64,000 bases of DNA from JAOBAU01 sp034667465. Its GTDB lineage: Bacteria > Acidobacteriota > Thermoanaerobaculia > Gp7-AA8. This document shows positions 43,138 to 51,835 of this stretch, one piece after another. Every line of letters starts with the position of its first letter. Positions within the stretch are counted from its first letter, which is position 1. The stretch spans positions 124,001 to 188,000 of the forward strand of contig JAXDJV010000014.1 in assembly GCA_034667465.1 (NCBI GenBank), given 5' to 3'. The translations under genes and the position numbers were made by a program. The notes under the pieces were generated by a model, which searched no databases, was not told where the DNA came from, and worked only from the letters and a program-made list of their open reading frames with translations.

Positions 43138-45081
43138 CTACTTCACTTTCGTACCCGGCGGCACATTCGGATCCACCGAAACCAGCGACGGCTCGCCATC
43201 GATCGACGCCGCGAGCACCATGCCGTTCGACTCGATTCCCATCAGCTTCGCCGGCTGCAGATTCGCGACGATCACGATCTTGCGTCCGACCAGTTCTTCC
43301 GGCGTGTACTTCGTGGCGATGCCGGCGACGATGGTTCGCTCTTCATCGCCGGTGAAGACCAGCAGCTTGATCAGCTTCTTCGACTTCTCCACCTTTTCGG
43401 CGGCGCGCACTTCGGCGACGCGCAGATCGACTTCGAAGAAATGATCGATGCCGATGCGGGCGATGCCCGGCGCCGCCGCCTGCGTCGTCTCGAGCGGCGG
43501 CCCCGACTGTTCGCCTTTGATTTCGTTCTTCGTTTCTTCCACCGTGTTCCCTCCCATGTATGTCGCCGCGTCGATGCGCGGGAAAATCGGATCGGTCACG
43601 CGAACCGGCGCGCCGCCGGCGAGCACGCCCCATCGCAGCGCGTCGGCGCCGATCTCATCCGGATTCGCTCCGAGCCGCGACAGCGCTTCGCGCGATGACG
43701 CCGGCATCAGCGGCGCGACCATCACCCAGACGATGCGCAACGCTTCGAGCGTGTTCCAGATGATGCGCGAGAGCGCTTCGTCCGCTCCCGTTTCCCTGAA
43801 TTTTTTCCACGGCTCGCGCGTGACGATGAACGCGTTGATGGCGGTGAGCAGCCGCCACGCCGCGTCGACCGCGCGATTGAAGCCGAGGTCATCCATCTCG
43901 CGGAGATACTCGGGGATGAGTTGCTGCGCGGCGGTGCGGAGATCGTTGTCGTCGCACGGCGTCGGCGGCGTGCGGCCGCCGAAATACGTGTCGCTCATCT
44001 TGATCGCCCGCGACAGCGTGTTGCCGAGATCGTTCGCGAGATCGGCGTTGTAGCGCGTGATGAACGCTTCGTCGGAGTAGTTCGCATCCTGGCCGAAAAC
44101 CATCTCGCGCATCAGGAAGAAGCGAAACGGATCGGCGCCGAACGTCTCGATGATCTCGTACGGCCGGACGACGTTGCCGAGCGACTTCGAGATCTTCTGG
44201 TTGTCGCGCAGCCACCAGCCGTGCGCGACGATCTGCTTCGGCAGCTCGATACCCGCCGCCATCAGAAACGCCGGCCAGTAAACGGCGTGAAAGCGAATGA
44301 TGTCCTTGCCGATCATGTGCATGTCGGCCGGCCAGTATTTGCGGAACTTCTCGTCGTCGCCGCTGCCGAACCCGAGCGCCGAGACGTAATTCGTCAGCGC
44401 ATCGAGCCAGACGTAAACGACGTGATCGGGATTGCCGGGAAACGGGAATCCCCACTTGATCGACGAGCGGGAGATCGACAGATCCTTTAGTCCCGACTGC
44501 ACGAACGAGATCACTTCATTCGCGCGCGTCGCCGGACGGATGAAGGCCGGATTGTTGCGGTAGTGATCGAGCAGCGGCCGCGTGTAGCGCGAGAGTTTGA
44601 AGAAGTAGTTGCGCTCGGTCGTCCACTCGACGGCGTGACCGCTTTCGTCCTTCCCGTCCTTCACCTGGTTTTCGGGAATGAACGTCTCTTCGTTCTGGCA
44701 GTACCAGCCGGAGTGCTCGCCGAAGTAGATGTCGTCGGGATTGCGCTCCTGAATGCGCCGGATCATTTCGTAGACGCCGACGCGATGCCGGTTCTCGGTG
44801 GTGCGGATGAAATCGTCGTTCGAGATGTTGAGCGTTTTCAGCAGCTCGTGATGATGCGCGACGACGCGATCGGCGAGCTCGATCGGAAGAATGCCTTCCT
44901 TCGCCGCCTGCCGCTCGATCTTCTGTCCGTGCTCGTCGGTGCCGGTCAGGAACCAGACGTCGTCGCCCATCCGCCGGCGATGCCGCGCGATGACGTCGGA
45001 GACGACGCCCTCGTACATATGGCCGATGTGAGGCAGGTCGTTGACGTAGTTGATTGCCGTGGAGATGTAGAACTTGCTCAT
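43138..45081 (-). CDS. metG: Methionyl-tRNA synthetase with C-terminal Trbp111-like domain
   Basis: This protein is 647 residues from the ATG at 45081 (reading MSKFYIST); a further upstream ATG is not needed. It has the class I signatures HIGH (18-21) and KISKS (296-300), a TGTDEHGQKIE segment and a GWYCQNEE Cys region that lacks a full four-Cys zinc knuckle. An alpha-helical anticodon domain (ending EALRIVWVMVAPLMPASS) and a C-terminal OB-fold tRNA-binding domain (about 540-647, HFFEVDLRVAEVRAAEKVE) follow. It charges tRNA-Met in the cytoplasm. A truncated second copy lies at 40496-41062. Candidate RNA copy B and a terminator follow. Confidence 0.96.
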   Translation of the reverse strand: MSKFYISTAINYVNDLPHIGHMYEGVVSDVIARHRRRMGDDVWFLTGTDEHGQKIERQAAKEGILPIELADRVVAHHHELLKTLNISNDDFIRTTENRHRVGVYEMIRRIQERNPDDIYFGEHSGWYCQNEETFIPENQVKDGKDESGHAVEWTTERNYFFKLSRYTRPLLDHYRNNPAFIRPATRANEVISFVQSGLKDLSISRSSIKWGFPFPGNPDHVVYVWLDALTNYVSALGFGSGDDEKFRKYWPADMHMIGKDIIRFHAVYWPAFLMAAGIELPKQIVAHGWWLRDNQKISKSLGNVVRPYEIIETFGADPFRFFLMREMVFGQDANYSDEAFITRYNADLANDLGNTLSRAIKMSDTYFGGRTPPTPCDDNDLRTAAQQLIPEYLREMDDLGFNRAVDAAWRLLTAINAFIVTREPWKKFRETGADEALSRIIWNTLEALRIVWVMVAPLMPASSREALSRLGANPDEIGADALRWGVLAGGAPVRVTDPIFPRIDAATYMGGNTVEETKNEIKGEQSGPPLETTQAAAPGIARIGIDHFFEVDLRVAEVRAAEKVEKSKKLIKLLVFTGDEERTIVAGIATKYTPEELVGRKIVIVANLQPAKLMGIESNGMVLAASIDGEPSLVSVDPNVPPGTKVK

Positions 45082-45130
45082 GTGCGCCGACAAGATAATT
45101 GAAAAAACGCCGCGCACGTGAAGCCGCGCG

Positions 45131-45964
45131 CTACGGAAATTCGCCGCCGGCCTCGAACGGCTCGAACTCCGGTTGCATACACGCGTCCAGGAGCGTTTCC
45201 AGCCGTCCGAGCTGAAGCGGTTTCTCGAGGATGCCGCCGACCGCGGTGCGATCGATGGCCTCGAGATATTTGTCGGGCATTCCGGTGGTGATGATCACGC
45301 GGCGCAGCAGGCCCGGTTTGTCGCTGCGAAAGTGTTCGAGCAGCGTGAAGCCGTCGACGTCCGGCAGCACGAGGTCGAGCATGACGGCGTCGAACGATCG
45401 TTCTGCGATGGCATCCAGCGCGTCGCTTCCGTCCTCGACCCACTCCACTGAATATCCGAGCTCACTGAGGATTCGGATGGTTGCGTTCGCGGTGACGTGA
45501 TCGTCCTCGACGAGCAGCACGGAACCGCGCGTCTGCGGTTCGCGCTCGACGGGATTCTGTCCGAACGACGCGATCACGGCGTCGACCGCTTTGCCCGCCG
45601 CCGGTTTGCGGAAGAGTCGCGACGCCACCGCCGGCGCGGTTCGGCGGATCGTCTGCTCCGACATGCCGGTCAGCAGATACAGCCGCTCGATGACTGCCGG
45701 CTGTTCGAGCTCGATGAAGTTCAGGACGGCGTAGCCGTTCAGACGATGCCGGATCATCGGATCGAGGACGATTGCGGCGTAGCTCCGTTCGCGCAGCTTC
45801 TCGATCGCCGCGAACGCATCCGTCACCGTATCGGTCGACACACCGGCCTCTTCGAATGCCTCTCGAAGGAACGCCGTCGTTTCGGCGTCCTCGTCGATGA
45901 CGAGAACCCACTCATCAATCAGCAACGCCGGTTCTTCCTCTGCCGACAAGGCCGTGAATGGCAT
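45131..45964 (-). CDS. Response regulator with two receiver domains
   Basis: This 277-residue protein has two tandem REC domains and no output domain. The first (about 20-135) has the acidic pair in VIDED and a phosphoacceptor Asp in IVLDPMIRHRL. The second (about 148-262) has LLVEDDHV, VMLDLVLPDVDGF and a switch Thr/Lys pair (IITTGM, EKPLQL). The ATG chosen overlaps the hybrid kinase gene by 50 bases; a TTG near 45925 is an alternative with a nearby GGAAG. It probably takes part in a phosphorelay with that kinase. It lies about 50 bases upstream of metG on the same strand. Confidence 0.85.
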   Translation of the reverse strand: MPFTALSAEEEPALLIDEWVLVIDEDAETTAFLREAFEEAGVSTDTVTDAFAAIEKLRERSYAAIVLDPMIRHRLNGYAVLNFIELEQPAVIERLYLLTGMSEQTIRRTAPAVASRLFRKPAAGKAVDAVIASFGQNPVEREPQTRGSVLLVEDDHVTANATIRILSELGYSVEWVEDGSDALDAIAERSFDAVMLDLVLPDVDGFTLLEHFRSDKPGLLRRVIITTGMPDKYLEAIDRTAVGGILEKPLQLGRLETLLDACMQPEFEPFEAGGEFP

Positions 45965-48227
45965 CGAGCAACTCCTCGGTTGAATACGGTTTCATCAAGA
46001 ACGCAGTGCGCGAATGCTCGGCGAGCTTCGCGATGTCGCCCTCGGAGGCGTAGCCGCTCGAGAAGATGACGGGAATCGGCGCATGCGTGGCGATGCGCTG
46101 ATAGACCGAGCGTCCGTCTTCGTCGGGCAGTGTGAGATCGAGCAGCGCGACGTCAGGCTGAAACGCGGCGATGGCCGGCAGCACCTCCGCTCCGCGCGCG
46201 ACGACGTGAACGTCGATGTCCGAGGCTTCGAGCGACCAGCGCAGTCCCTCGGTAATCGCTTCCTCGTCGTCGACGATCAGCACGCGGAGCGGTCTGTTCG
46301 GTATCGTCCGCTCGGCCGGCAGCGCGACTTCGTTGCCCTGTTCCTTCGGCGGTACCGCAGGAAGGAGGAGATGGAACGTCGTTCCAACTTCCGGTTCGCT
46401 GTCGACGGTAATGCGTCCGCGGTGCGCCGCGACCATCTGCAAAACGATGGAAAGGCCGAGGCCGGTGCCGTGTTGTTTGGTCGTGAAGAGCGGCTCGAAG
46501 ATGTAGGGGAGATCGCTCTCGTCGATCCCCGATCCCGTGTCCCTGATGCTGATGTGGATGCACTCGCCGGAGCCGGGGATTTCTTCCTCGTCGCCGCACC
46601 GCGCGTCGAGAGTCAGCGTGCCGCCATCGGTTTCCATCGCATCGCGTGCGTTGAGCGCGAGGTTGATGAGCACCTGAATGAGTTGCGCGCGATCGCCTTC
46701 GATGTGCAGCGGTGCCGAATCGAGAGCGAGCCGCAATTGAATCCGCTCACCGAGCAACGGCCGGATCTCATCCGCCGCGTGTTCGACGAGCTCGCGTACG
46801 TCGATCGCCTGAACCGTCAGCGTCGCCGGCCGTGCAAATCGAAGAATGTCGGTCGTGATCCGCTTCCCGCGTTTGAGCGAGCTGTTGATCACGTCGGTAA
46901 GACGAAGCAGCGTCGCATCGGCGGTCGCGCGGCGACGAACGACTTCGACGATCGGTTGAATGCCCATCAGCACGTTGTTGAATTCGTGCGCCACCTGCAT
47001 CGCCAGCCTGCCGAGACTGGTGAGCCGGTCGAGCTGGCGAAGTTCGTCCTCCATCCGCTTGCGATCGGTGATGTCGTGGAGGTTCAGCACGATGCCGCTG
47101 ATTTGCGGATGGTCGAGCAGATTCGTGCCGGCCACTTCCAGTGTTCGCCACTTCCCGTTGCTGTGCTGAATGCGTAACTCCAGCGGCGAGAGCGCGCCGC
47201 CTTTGACGACGTTCGCCAGCGCGTCGGAGAGCCGCTTCTGATCTTCGGGATGAATATTCGCCCAGTGAACGGTGCCGAGAAGTTCCTCCGGCTCGTGGCC
47301 GAGCACGCGTTTGATCGACGGGCTGACGTAGGTGAGCACGCCCTCGCGGCTGACGATGGCGATGATGTCGGAGAGGTGATCGGTGAGCGCGCGGAAGTAC
47401 TCTTCGCGTTCGCGCAGCTGGCGATTGAGCGCGACGTGGGTGGTGACGTCGACGGCGGCGCCGATGACGATTCGTGCGCCTTCGATGTCGGCCACCGATC
47501 CGTGCACCTCGGCATCGAGCTCGCGGCCGTCGCGGCACTGCACGCGCGTTACATAACGAATCTCGCGGTCGTCATCGGATTGGCGGTGCCGGATCATTTC
47601 GCGGACGGTGTCGCGTTGATCCTCCGCGATGATGTCGGTTACCGACGAGAGCCCGAGAATCTCGCTGACGCTGTAGCCGAGCGTCTCCGCGAATTTGGCG
47701 TTCACGTAAGAGAAACGGCCGCTGCTGAGCCCATAACGAAAAACCGCCACCGGCGCTTCGTCGACCAGCGATTGCAGGCGACCCTGCTCTTCGATCGAGC
47801 TGCGCAGAAGATCGGCCGTCTCGATGTCGCGCGCAACGTGTCCGGCCATTCGCAACAGCAACGCCTGCTGGCTCGCGCTCATGTTGCGTCGCCGGTCATC
47901 GAGCACGATGAGCGTTCCGCGCAACGTCCCGTTCGAATCGAGCATCTTCGCCGCGGCCGCGAAGCGCATCGCCGGCGCGACCGCCTGCAGAACTCGTTCG
48001 TCGGCGACGAAGAACGATTCCGTCTGCTGTTCGGCGAGCATTGCAAAGCGCTCTGCCGCGTTGAGCGGGACGGCATCGTCGCTGACGATCGAGATTCGTT
48101 CCGCGCGCAATCGGATCGCTCCGAATCGAACGTCACAGAAGGCGATCGCCAGCTGCAGAAGATCGGCAGCGTCGTGATCGACCGGATCGCGCGGCGGAAC
48201 GGGTGCAGGAGATTCAGCGTGTTGCAT
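45915..48227 (-). CDS. Hybrid histidine kinase: GAF-like, PAS, PAS, HisKA, HATPase, REC
   Basis: This 770-residue protein starts at the ATG (MQHAESPAPVP); a TTG 13 codons upstream extends it without new domains. An N-terminal GAF-like sensor (about 20-150), two PAS domains (about 165-280 and 290-405), the dimerisation domain with VAHEFNNVLMG (phospho-His), an ATPase domain (ARDAMETDGGTL, FTTKQHGTGLGLS), and a C-terminal REC (LDLTLPDEDG, MKPYS) are present. There is no membrane segment, so it is cytoplasmic. It likely passes phosphate internally to its REC and to the dual-REC protein encoded next. Confidence 0.9.
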   Translation of the reverse strand: MQHAESPAPVPPRDPVDHDAADLLQLAIAFCDVRFGAIRLRAERISIVSDDAVPLNAAERFAMLAEQQTESFFVADERVLQAVAPAMRFAAAAKMLDSNGTLRGTLIVLDDRRRNMSASQQALLLRMAGHVARDIETADLLRSSIEEQGRLQSLVDEAPVAVFRYGLSSGRFSYVNAKFAETLGYSVSEILGLSSVTDIIAEDQRDTVREMIRHRQSDDDREIRYVTRVQCRDGRELDAEVHGSVADIEGARIVIGAAVDVTTHVALNRQLREREEYFRALTDHLSDIIAIVSREGVLTYVSPSIKRVLGHEPEELLGTVHWANIHPEDQKRLSDALANVVKGGALSPLELRIQHSNGKWRTLEVAGTNLLDHPQISGIVLNLHDITDRKRMEDELRQLDRLTSLGRLAMQVAHEFNNVLMGIQPIVEVVRRRATADATLLRLTDVINSSLKRGKRITTDILRFARPATLTVQAIDVRELVEHAADEIRPLLGERIQLRLALDSAPLHIEGDRAQLIQVLINLALNARDAMETDGGTLTLDARCGDEEEIPGSGECIHISIRDTGSGIDESDLPYIFEPLFTTKQHGTGLGLSIVLQMVAAHRGRITVDSEPEVGTTFHLLLPAVPPKEQGNEVALPAERTIPNRPLRVLIVDDEEAITEGLRWSLEASDIDVHVVARGAEVLPAIAAFQPDVALLDLTLPDEDGRSVYQRIATHAPIPVIFSSGYASEGDIAKLAEHSRTAFLMKPYSTEELLDAIHGLVGRGRTGVAD

Positions 48228-48305
48228 GAGCAGCACAACTGAAGGTAAAGCCACATCGATCCGCAACAGGGGTACGCACGTCCGAACGTCTTGTAGGACG
48301 GGTTC

Positions 48306-48953
48306 CTATCCTGAATCCGGTTTATTGAGGTGATTCGAGAAGACGTACTGAACAATTTGACCGTTATCGTGAAGGCCGGTTTTCGCGAGGATGCGCGTGC
48401 GGTGCGTGCTCACGGTTTTCACGCTCAGGTTCAGTGCGTGCGCGACGTCGGTCACCGAGTTACCGGCGCCGAGCAGGCGGAAGACCTCGAACTCCCTGTC
48501 GCTGAGCCGTTCGTGCGGCAATGTCTCCGTGTTGCCGCGACCCACACCGGCGGCTAGGCTTTCCGCCATGGCCGGGCTCACCCAGGTTTTGCCGGCGGCG
48601 ATGCGGCGGATCGCTGTGAGCAACTCCTCCGGATCGCCTTCCTTTTGCATGTATCCGCAGGCACCCGCGCGCAACGCGCGGACCGCAAACAATTCTTCGG
48701 AGTGCATGCTGAGGATGAGCACGCGCAGTCGCGGAAATTCGCTGCCGATGTGCTTGAGGAGCTCGATGCCGTCGCGCCTGCCGAGCGTGAGATCGAGCAC
48801 CACGACGTCGAATGGACGCGTGCGAAGCAACGTCAGTAACTCATCGGCGGATGACGCTTCGCCGGTGACTGCAAGATCGGGTGCGTCGGAAATGATCTGC
48901 CGCAGCCCTCTTCTGACGATTGCGTGATCATCAGCAATGGCAATCCGGATCAT
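48306..48953 (-). CDS. NarL/FixJ-type response regulator (REC-LuxR HTH)
   Basis: This protein is about 215 residues from the ATG that has GAGAGG eight bases upstream (an ATG three codons earlier would lie on top of that site). The receiver domain has ADDHAIV, VVVLDLTLGRRDG (phospho-Asp) and LSMHSEE. The C-terminal HTH has LSDREFEVFRLLGAGNSVTD and VKTVSTHRTRILAK. It should bind promoters as a phosphorylation-controlled dimer. It is divergent from the kinase gene at 49028 with about 75 bases between them; the two may form a cognate pair. Confidence 0.9.
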   Translation of the reverse strand: MIRIAIADDHAIVRRGLRQIISDAPDLAVTGEASSADELLTLLRTRPFDVVVLDLTLGRRDGIELLKHIGSEFPRLRVLILSMHSEELFAVRALRAGACGYMQKEGDPEELLTAIRRIAAGKTWVSPAMAESLAAGVGRGNTETLPHERLSDREFEVFRLLGAGNSVTDVAHALNLSVKTVSTHRTRILAKTGLHDNGQIVQYVFSNHLNKPDSG

Positions 48954-49027
48954 GCCGTCCATCCCTCTCCGCGGCGGCGCCGAAGCTTCCTCGGATCAAT
49001 AATGCTACTGCGGAGTGCGCTTCGTCT

Positions 49028-50740
49028 ATGCCAGTCAACCCGAGGTCCCGCATCGCCGTCATTTGCGTGACGATTGCCATCGTCGCGCCTGTCGCTGTTG
49101 CGATTGGCTGGAAAAACTACAACCCGCTCTTTCAGGCCCTTCCCGGCTACATCGGACTCATTGTCGTTTCGCTAACCGCTCGGTTCCTCGGTTTTCGTGC
49201 CGCGATCGCTTCGACGCTCAGTTTTGCCATCGTCCTTGCGTTTTACATTCTGCCAACGGCGTTTCCGGATCGCCCGATCCCTTTTCTGCTGATTCGTCTG
49301 GTGCTCTTCTTCATTGCCGCTTCGACGGTGGCCAGCCTCAGCCATCAGACCGCGTCCCAGGTTCACGACGCCGAGGAGCGATATCGTCTTCTCGTCGACA
49401 CCGCTCCTGACGGCATCGCTATCTGCAATGCGCGTGCGGAGATCCTCTCGACGAATCCGGCGCTCGTGCAACTCGTCGGAGCTGCCGGTTCGGACGTCCT
49501 CGTTGGAAGGCGTCTCATCGACCTTGCGTGTCCCGAGTCGGCGAACAGGCTGGAGAAGGCGATTGCTGAGCTCCGCGCGACCGGACGTCTCTGGTCGATC
49601 GACATGAGGTGGATGCGACTCGACGGCCACGCGATCGATGTCGAGATCGCCGGCGTCTGCATTCACCGGGAAGGCGAACCGATTCTGCAGCTGTTCGTTC
49701 GCGACCTGACGGCGCGGAGAAGCGCCGAGACATCGCTCGAGGCAACGGCGCTGAGAATGGCGGCGCTATTCAACGCCGCCCTCGACACGATCGTATGGGT
49801 TGATGCGAGCGGCCGCTGTGTCGATGCCAACGCGGCTGCGAGCAAACTTCTCGGCTACACGCATGAAGAGATTTTGTCGAAGCAGTTGAGTGACTTCTCG
49901 GGGAACCGCGATTCCCTGCAAAGGCTCTGGAGCGGCGGAGGCGGAAGAGGTGAGTGCACGATCATTCGCAAAGATGGAGAAGCTCGCGAGCTTGCGTACG
50001 CGCTGGTCATGGACGTGCTGCCCGGTTTTCATTGCGCGTTCCTGCACGACATCACGGCCCGCAAGGAAGCTGAGCGCGCGGTGCAGCGACTCTCCGCACA
50101 CCTGCTGCAATTGCAGGACGAGGAACGGCGCCGCATCGCGCGCCAGTTGCACGACACGACCGCGCAGAACCTTGCCGCAATCAGGTTGAACCTCGCAATC
50201 GTGCGCCGCTCACTCGATGCCGCGAATGCCAAAATGCTGGAGTCGGTCGACGAAAGCATCGCGCTCACCGATGAGTCGATCGGAGAAGTGCGGACGCTCG
50301 CCTATCTGCTGCATCCGCCCATGATCGAAGAGGCCGGTCTGCTGGTGAGCCTGCGCTGGTTCGCTCAGGGATTCGAAGCGCGAAGCGGCATTCGGGTGAC
50401 GCTCGACTTTCCGGAAGCGCTCAGTCGTCTTCCTCTCGAGATGGAAACGGCGATTTTTCGTATCGTTCAGGAAGGGCTGAACAACATCCAGCGGCATTCC
50501 GGCAGCACAGTTGCACGTATCAGTATTGAACGCCCGCCGAATGTACTCAGGCTGCAAATTGAAGATAAGGGACGAGGTCTCCCGCTTCACCTCCGTGGAA
50601 ACGATGCCGTTACTGCCGGGGCCGGCGTAGGGCTCGCCAGTATTCGCGAGCGGGTTCGAGAGTTCGGCGGTGCGATGAGCGTACAGTCGGATGATGACGG
50701 GACGGTGCTGAGCGTGACTCTGCCACTGTCCGAGGATTGA
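49028..50740 (+). CDS. Membrane histidine kinase (DUF4118-like, PAS, PAS, HisKA_3)
   Basis: This protein is 570 residues from ATG 49028. Three or four hydrophobic helices at the N-terminus (about 8-100, IAVICVTIAIVAPVAVAIGW) resemble a DUF4118-type sensor. Two PAS domains (about 108-230 and 240-360) lead to a NarX/DegS-type HisKA_3 domain with RRIARQLHDTTAQN (phospho-His) and an ATPase domain (EGLNNIQRHSGS, GVGLASIRERVREFGG). Kinases of this type pair with LuxR-type regulators. Candidates are the divergent regulator at 48306-48953 or the REC-MEDS protein two bases downstream. Confidence 0.9.
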   Translation: MPVNPRSRIAVICVTIAIVAPVAVAIGWKNYNPLFQALPGYIGLIVVSLTARFLGFRAAIASTLSFAIVLAFYILPTAFPDRPIPFLLIRLVLFFIAASTVASLSHQTASQVHDAEERYRLLVDTAPDGIAICNARAEILSTNPALVQLVGAAGSDVLVGRRLIDLACPESANRLEKAIAELRATGRLWSIDMRWMRLDGHAIDVEIAGVCIHREGEPILQLFVRDLTARRSAETSLEATALRMAALFNAALDTIVWVDASGRCVDANAAASKLLGYTHEEILSKQLSDFSGNRDSLQRLWSGGGGRGECTIIRKDGEARELAYALVMDVLPGFHCAFLHDITARKEAERAVQRLSAHLLQLQDEERRRIARQLHDTTAQNLAAIRLNLAIVRRSLDAANAKMLESVDESIALTDESIGEVRTLAYLLHPPMIEEAGLLVSLRWFAQGFEARSGIRVTLDFPEALSRLPLEMETAIFRIVQEGLNNIQRHSGSTVARISIERPPNVLRLQIEDKGRGLPLHLRGNDAVTAGAGVGLASIRERVREFGGAMSVQSDDDGTVLSVTLPLSED

Positions 50741-50742
50741 GA

Positions 50743-51765
50743 ATGCGATCACTTCGCATCCTGATTGCGGACGATCACGCCGGCGTTCGCCGAAGCGTTC
50801 GGTCGCTTCTCGAATCGGTGAAGGAGTGGAGTATCTGCGGCGAAGCGACCGACGGAGTTGAAGCGGTCGACCTCGCCAACCTTCTCAGGCCGGACGTCGT
50901 GCTGATCGACCTGGCGATGCCCGGCCTCAACGGACTGGAAGCCGCACGCCGCATTCGCCGGAATCTTCCCGACACGCAGGTGGTCGTGCTCACGACGCAC
51001 GAGATGGATCAACTCGATGAGGTGGTCCGCGGCGTCGGCGCACGCGGCGTCGTTTTCAAATCGAACGCGGACCGTTCGCTGATCGCAGCGATCGAGGCTT
51101 TTCGTCCGCGGCGGGCGGCGATCCATCTCGCCGGATCGGTCGTGAGCTCGCATCGCCATATCGCCGCCTTCTTTCATTCGGAGGAAGAGCGATCCAGCGT
51201 GCTCGGATCTTTCGTCCTGGAGGGTCTCGAAAACGGCGAGAAAGCGCTCCACATCATCGACCCGCCCGATCGCGAGGTGCATCGGCAGCGGTTGCGTGAA
51301 CGAGGAGTCGACGTCGAGAGTGCCGAGGAGCGCGGGCAACTGGAGCTCCTCTCTTGGGAAGATGCGTATCTGCGCGGCGGCCGCTTCGACTTTCACGCGA
51401 TGCTCGAGCTGCTCCGCGAGATCGTCGAAGGTGGTGCGAACGACGGTTTTCCGCTCACACGCGGCGTCGCGTACATGGAGTGGGCGACGTCGAATGTGCA
51501 GGGGGCCGCGGATCTCGTCGAATACGAATCACGACTGAACGACGTGCTCGCGGACTTCGACGACGTCATTGTCTGCGCCTATGATCTCTCTAAGTTCTCC
51601 GCCGAGACGATCGTCGACGTGATGCGCGGCCATCCCGCCGTGATCGTCGGCGGCTCACTTGGCGACAATCCCTTCTACGTGCCGCCCGCCGAAATGATCG
51701 AAGAGCTGAACGAGCGCAAGCACCGCCGCGGTTTGCAGCCGCAGCCGGCGCAACTCGTTCGCTGA
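50743..51765 (+). CDS. Response regulator with MEDS (DcmR-type) output domain
   Basis: This 340-residue protein starts two bases after the kinase stop. The N-terminal receiver domain (about 1-120) has ADDHAGV, VVLIDLAMPGLNG (phospho-Asp), VVVLTTHE and FKSNADRS. Instead of a DNA-binding domain, residues about 135-325 form a MEDS-type sensory domain, with HIAAFFHSEEE, GSFVLEGLENGEKALHIIDP, RGVAYMEWATSN and CAYDLSKFSAETIVDVM. MEDS domains are known from methanogen/methylotroph DcmR-type sensors and are thought to bind small molecules. A REC-MEDS fusion linked to a kinase gene is uncommon. It could modulate partner proteins rather than DNA. Confidence 0.8.
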   Translation: MRSLRILIADDHAGVRRSVRSLLESVKEWSICGEATDGVEAVDLANLLRPDVVLIDLAMPGLNGLEAARRIRRNLPDTQVVVLTTHEMDQLDEVVRGVGARGVVFKSNADRSLIAAIEAFRPRRAAIHLAGSVVSSHRHIAAFFHSEEERSSVLGSFVLEGLENGEKALHIIDPPDREVHRQRLRERGVDVESAEERGQLELLSWEDAYLRGGRFDFHAMLELLREIVEGGANDGFPLTRGVAYMEWATSNVQGAADLVEYESRLNDVLADFDDVIVCAYDLSKFSAETIVDVMRGHPAVIVGGSLGDNPFYVPPAEMIEELNERKHRRGLQPQPAQLVR

Positions 51766-51835
51766 TTGTTTTCAGGGAGGGTAAGGAAAAGCCGGATCGC
51801 GGCACTCCCACAGGCAGGCTGCCATCCCTCCTGCC

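Noticed and set aside
42884..43444. Plus-strand open frame with AAGGAGG near 42881
   Set aside because: It runs antisense through the candidate RNA and metG and shares its sequence with them; Ser/Arg-rich composition.
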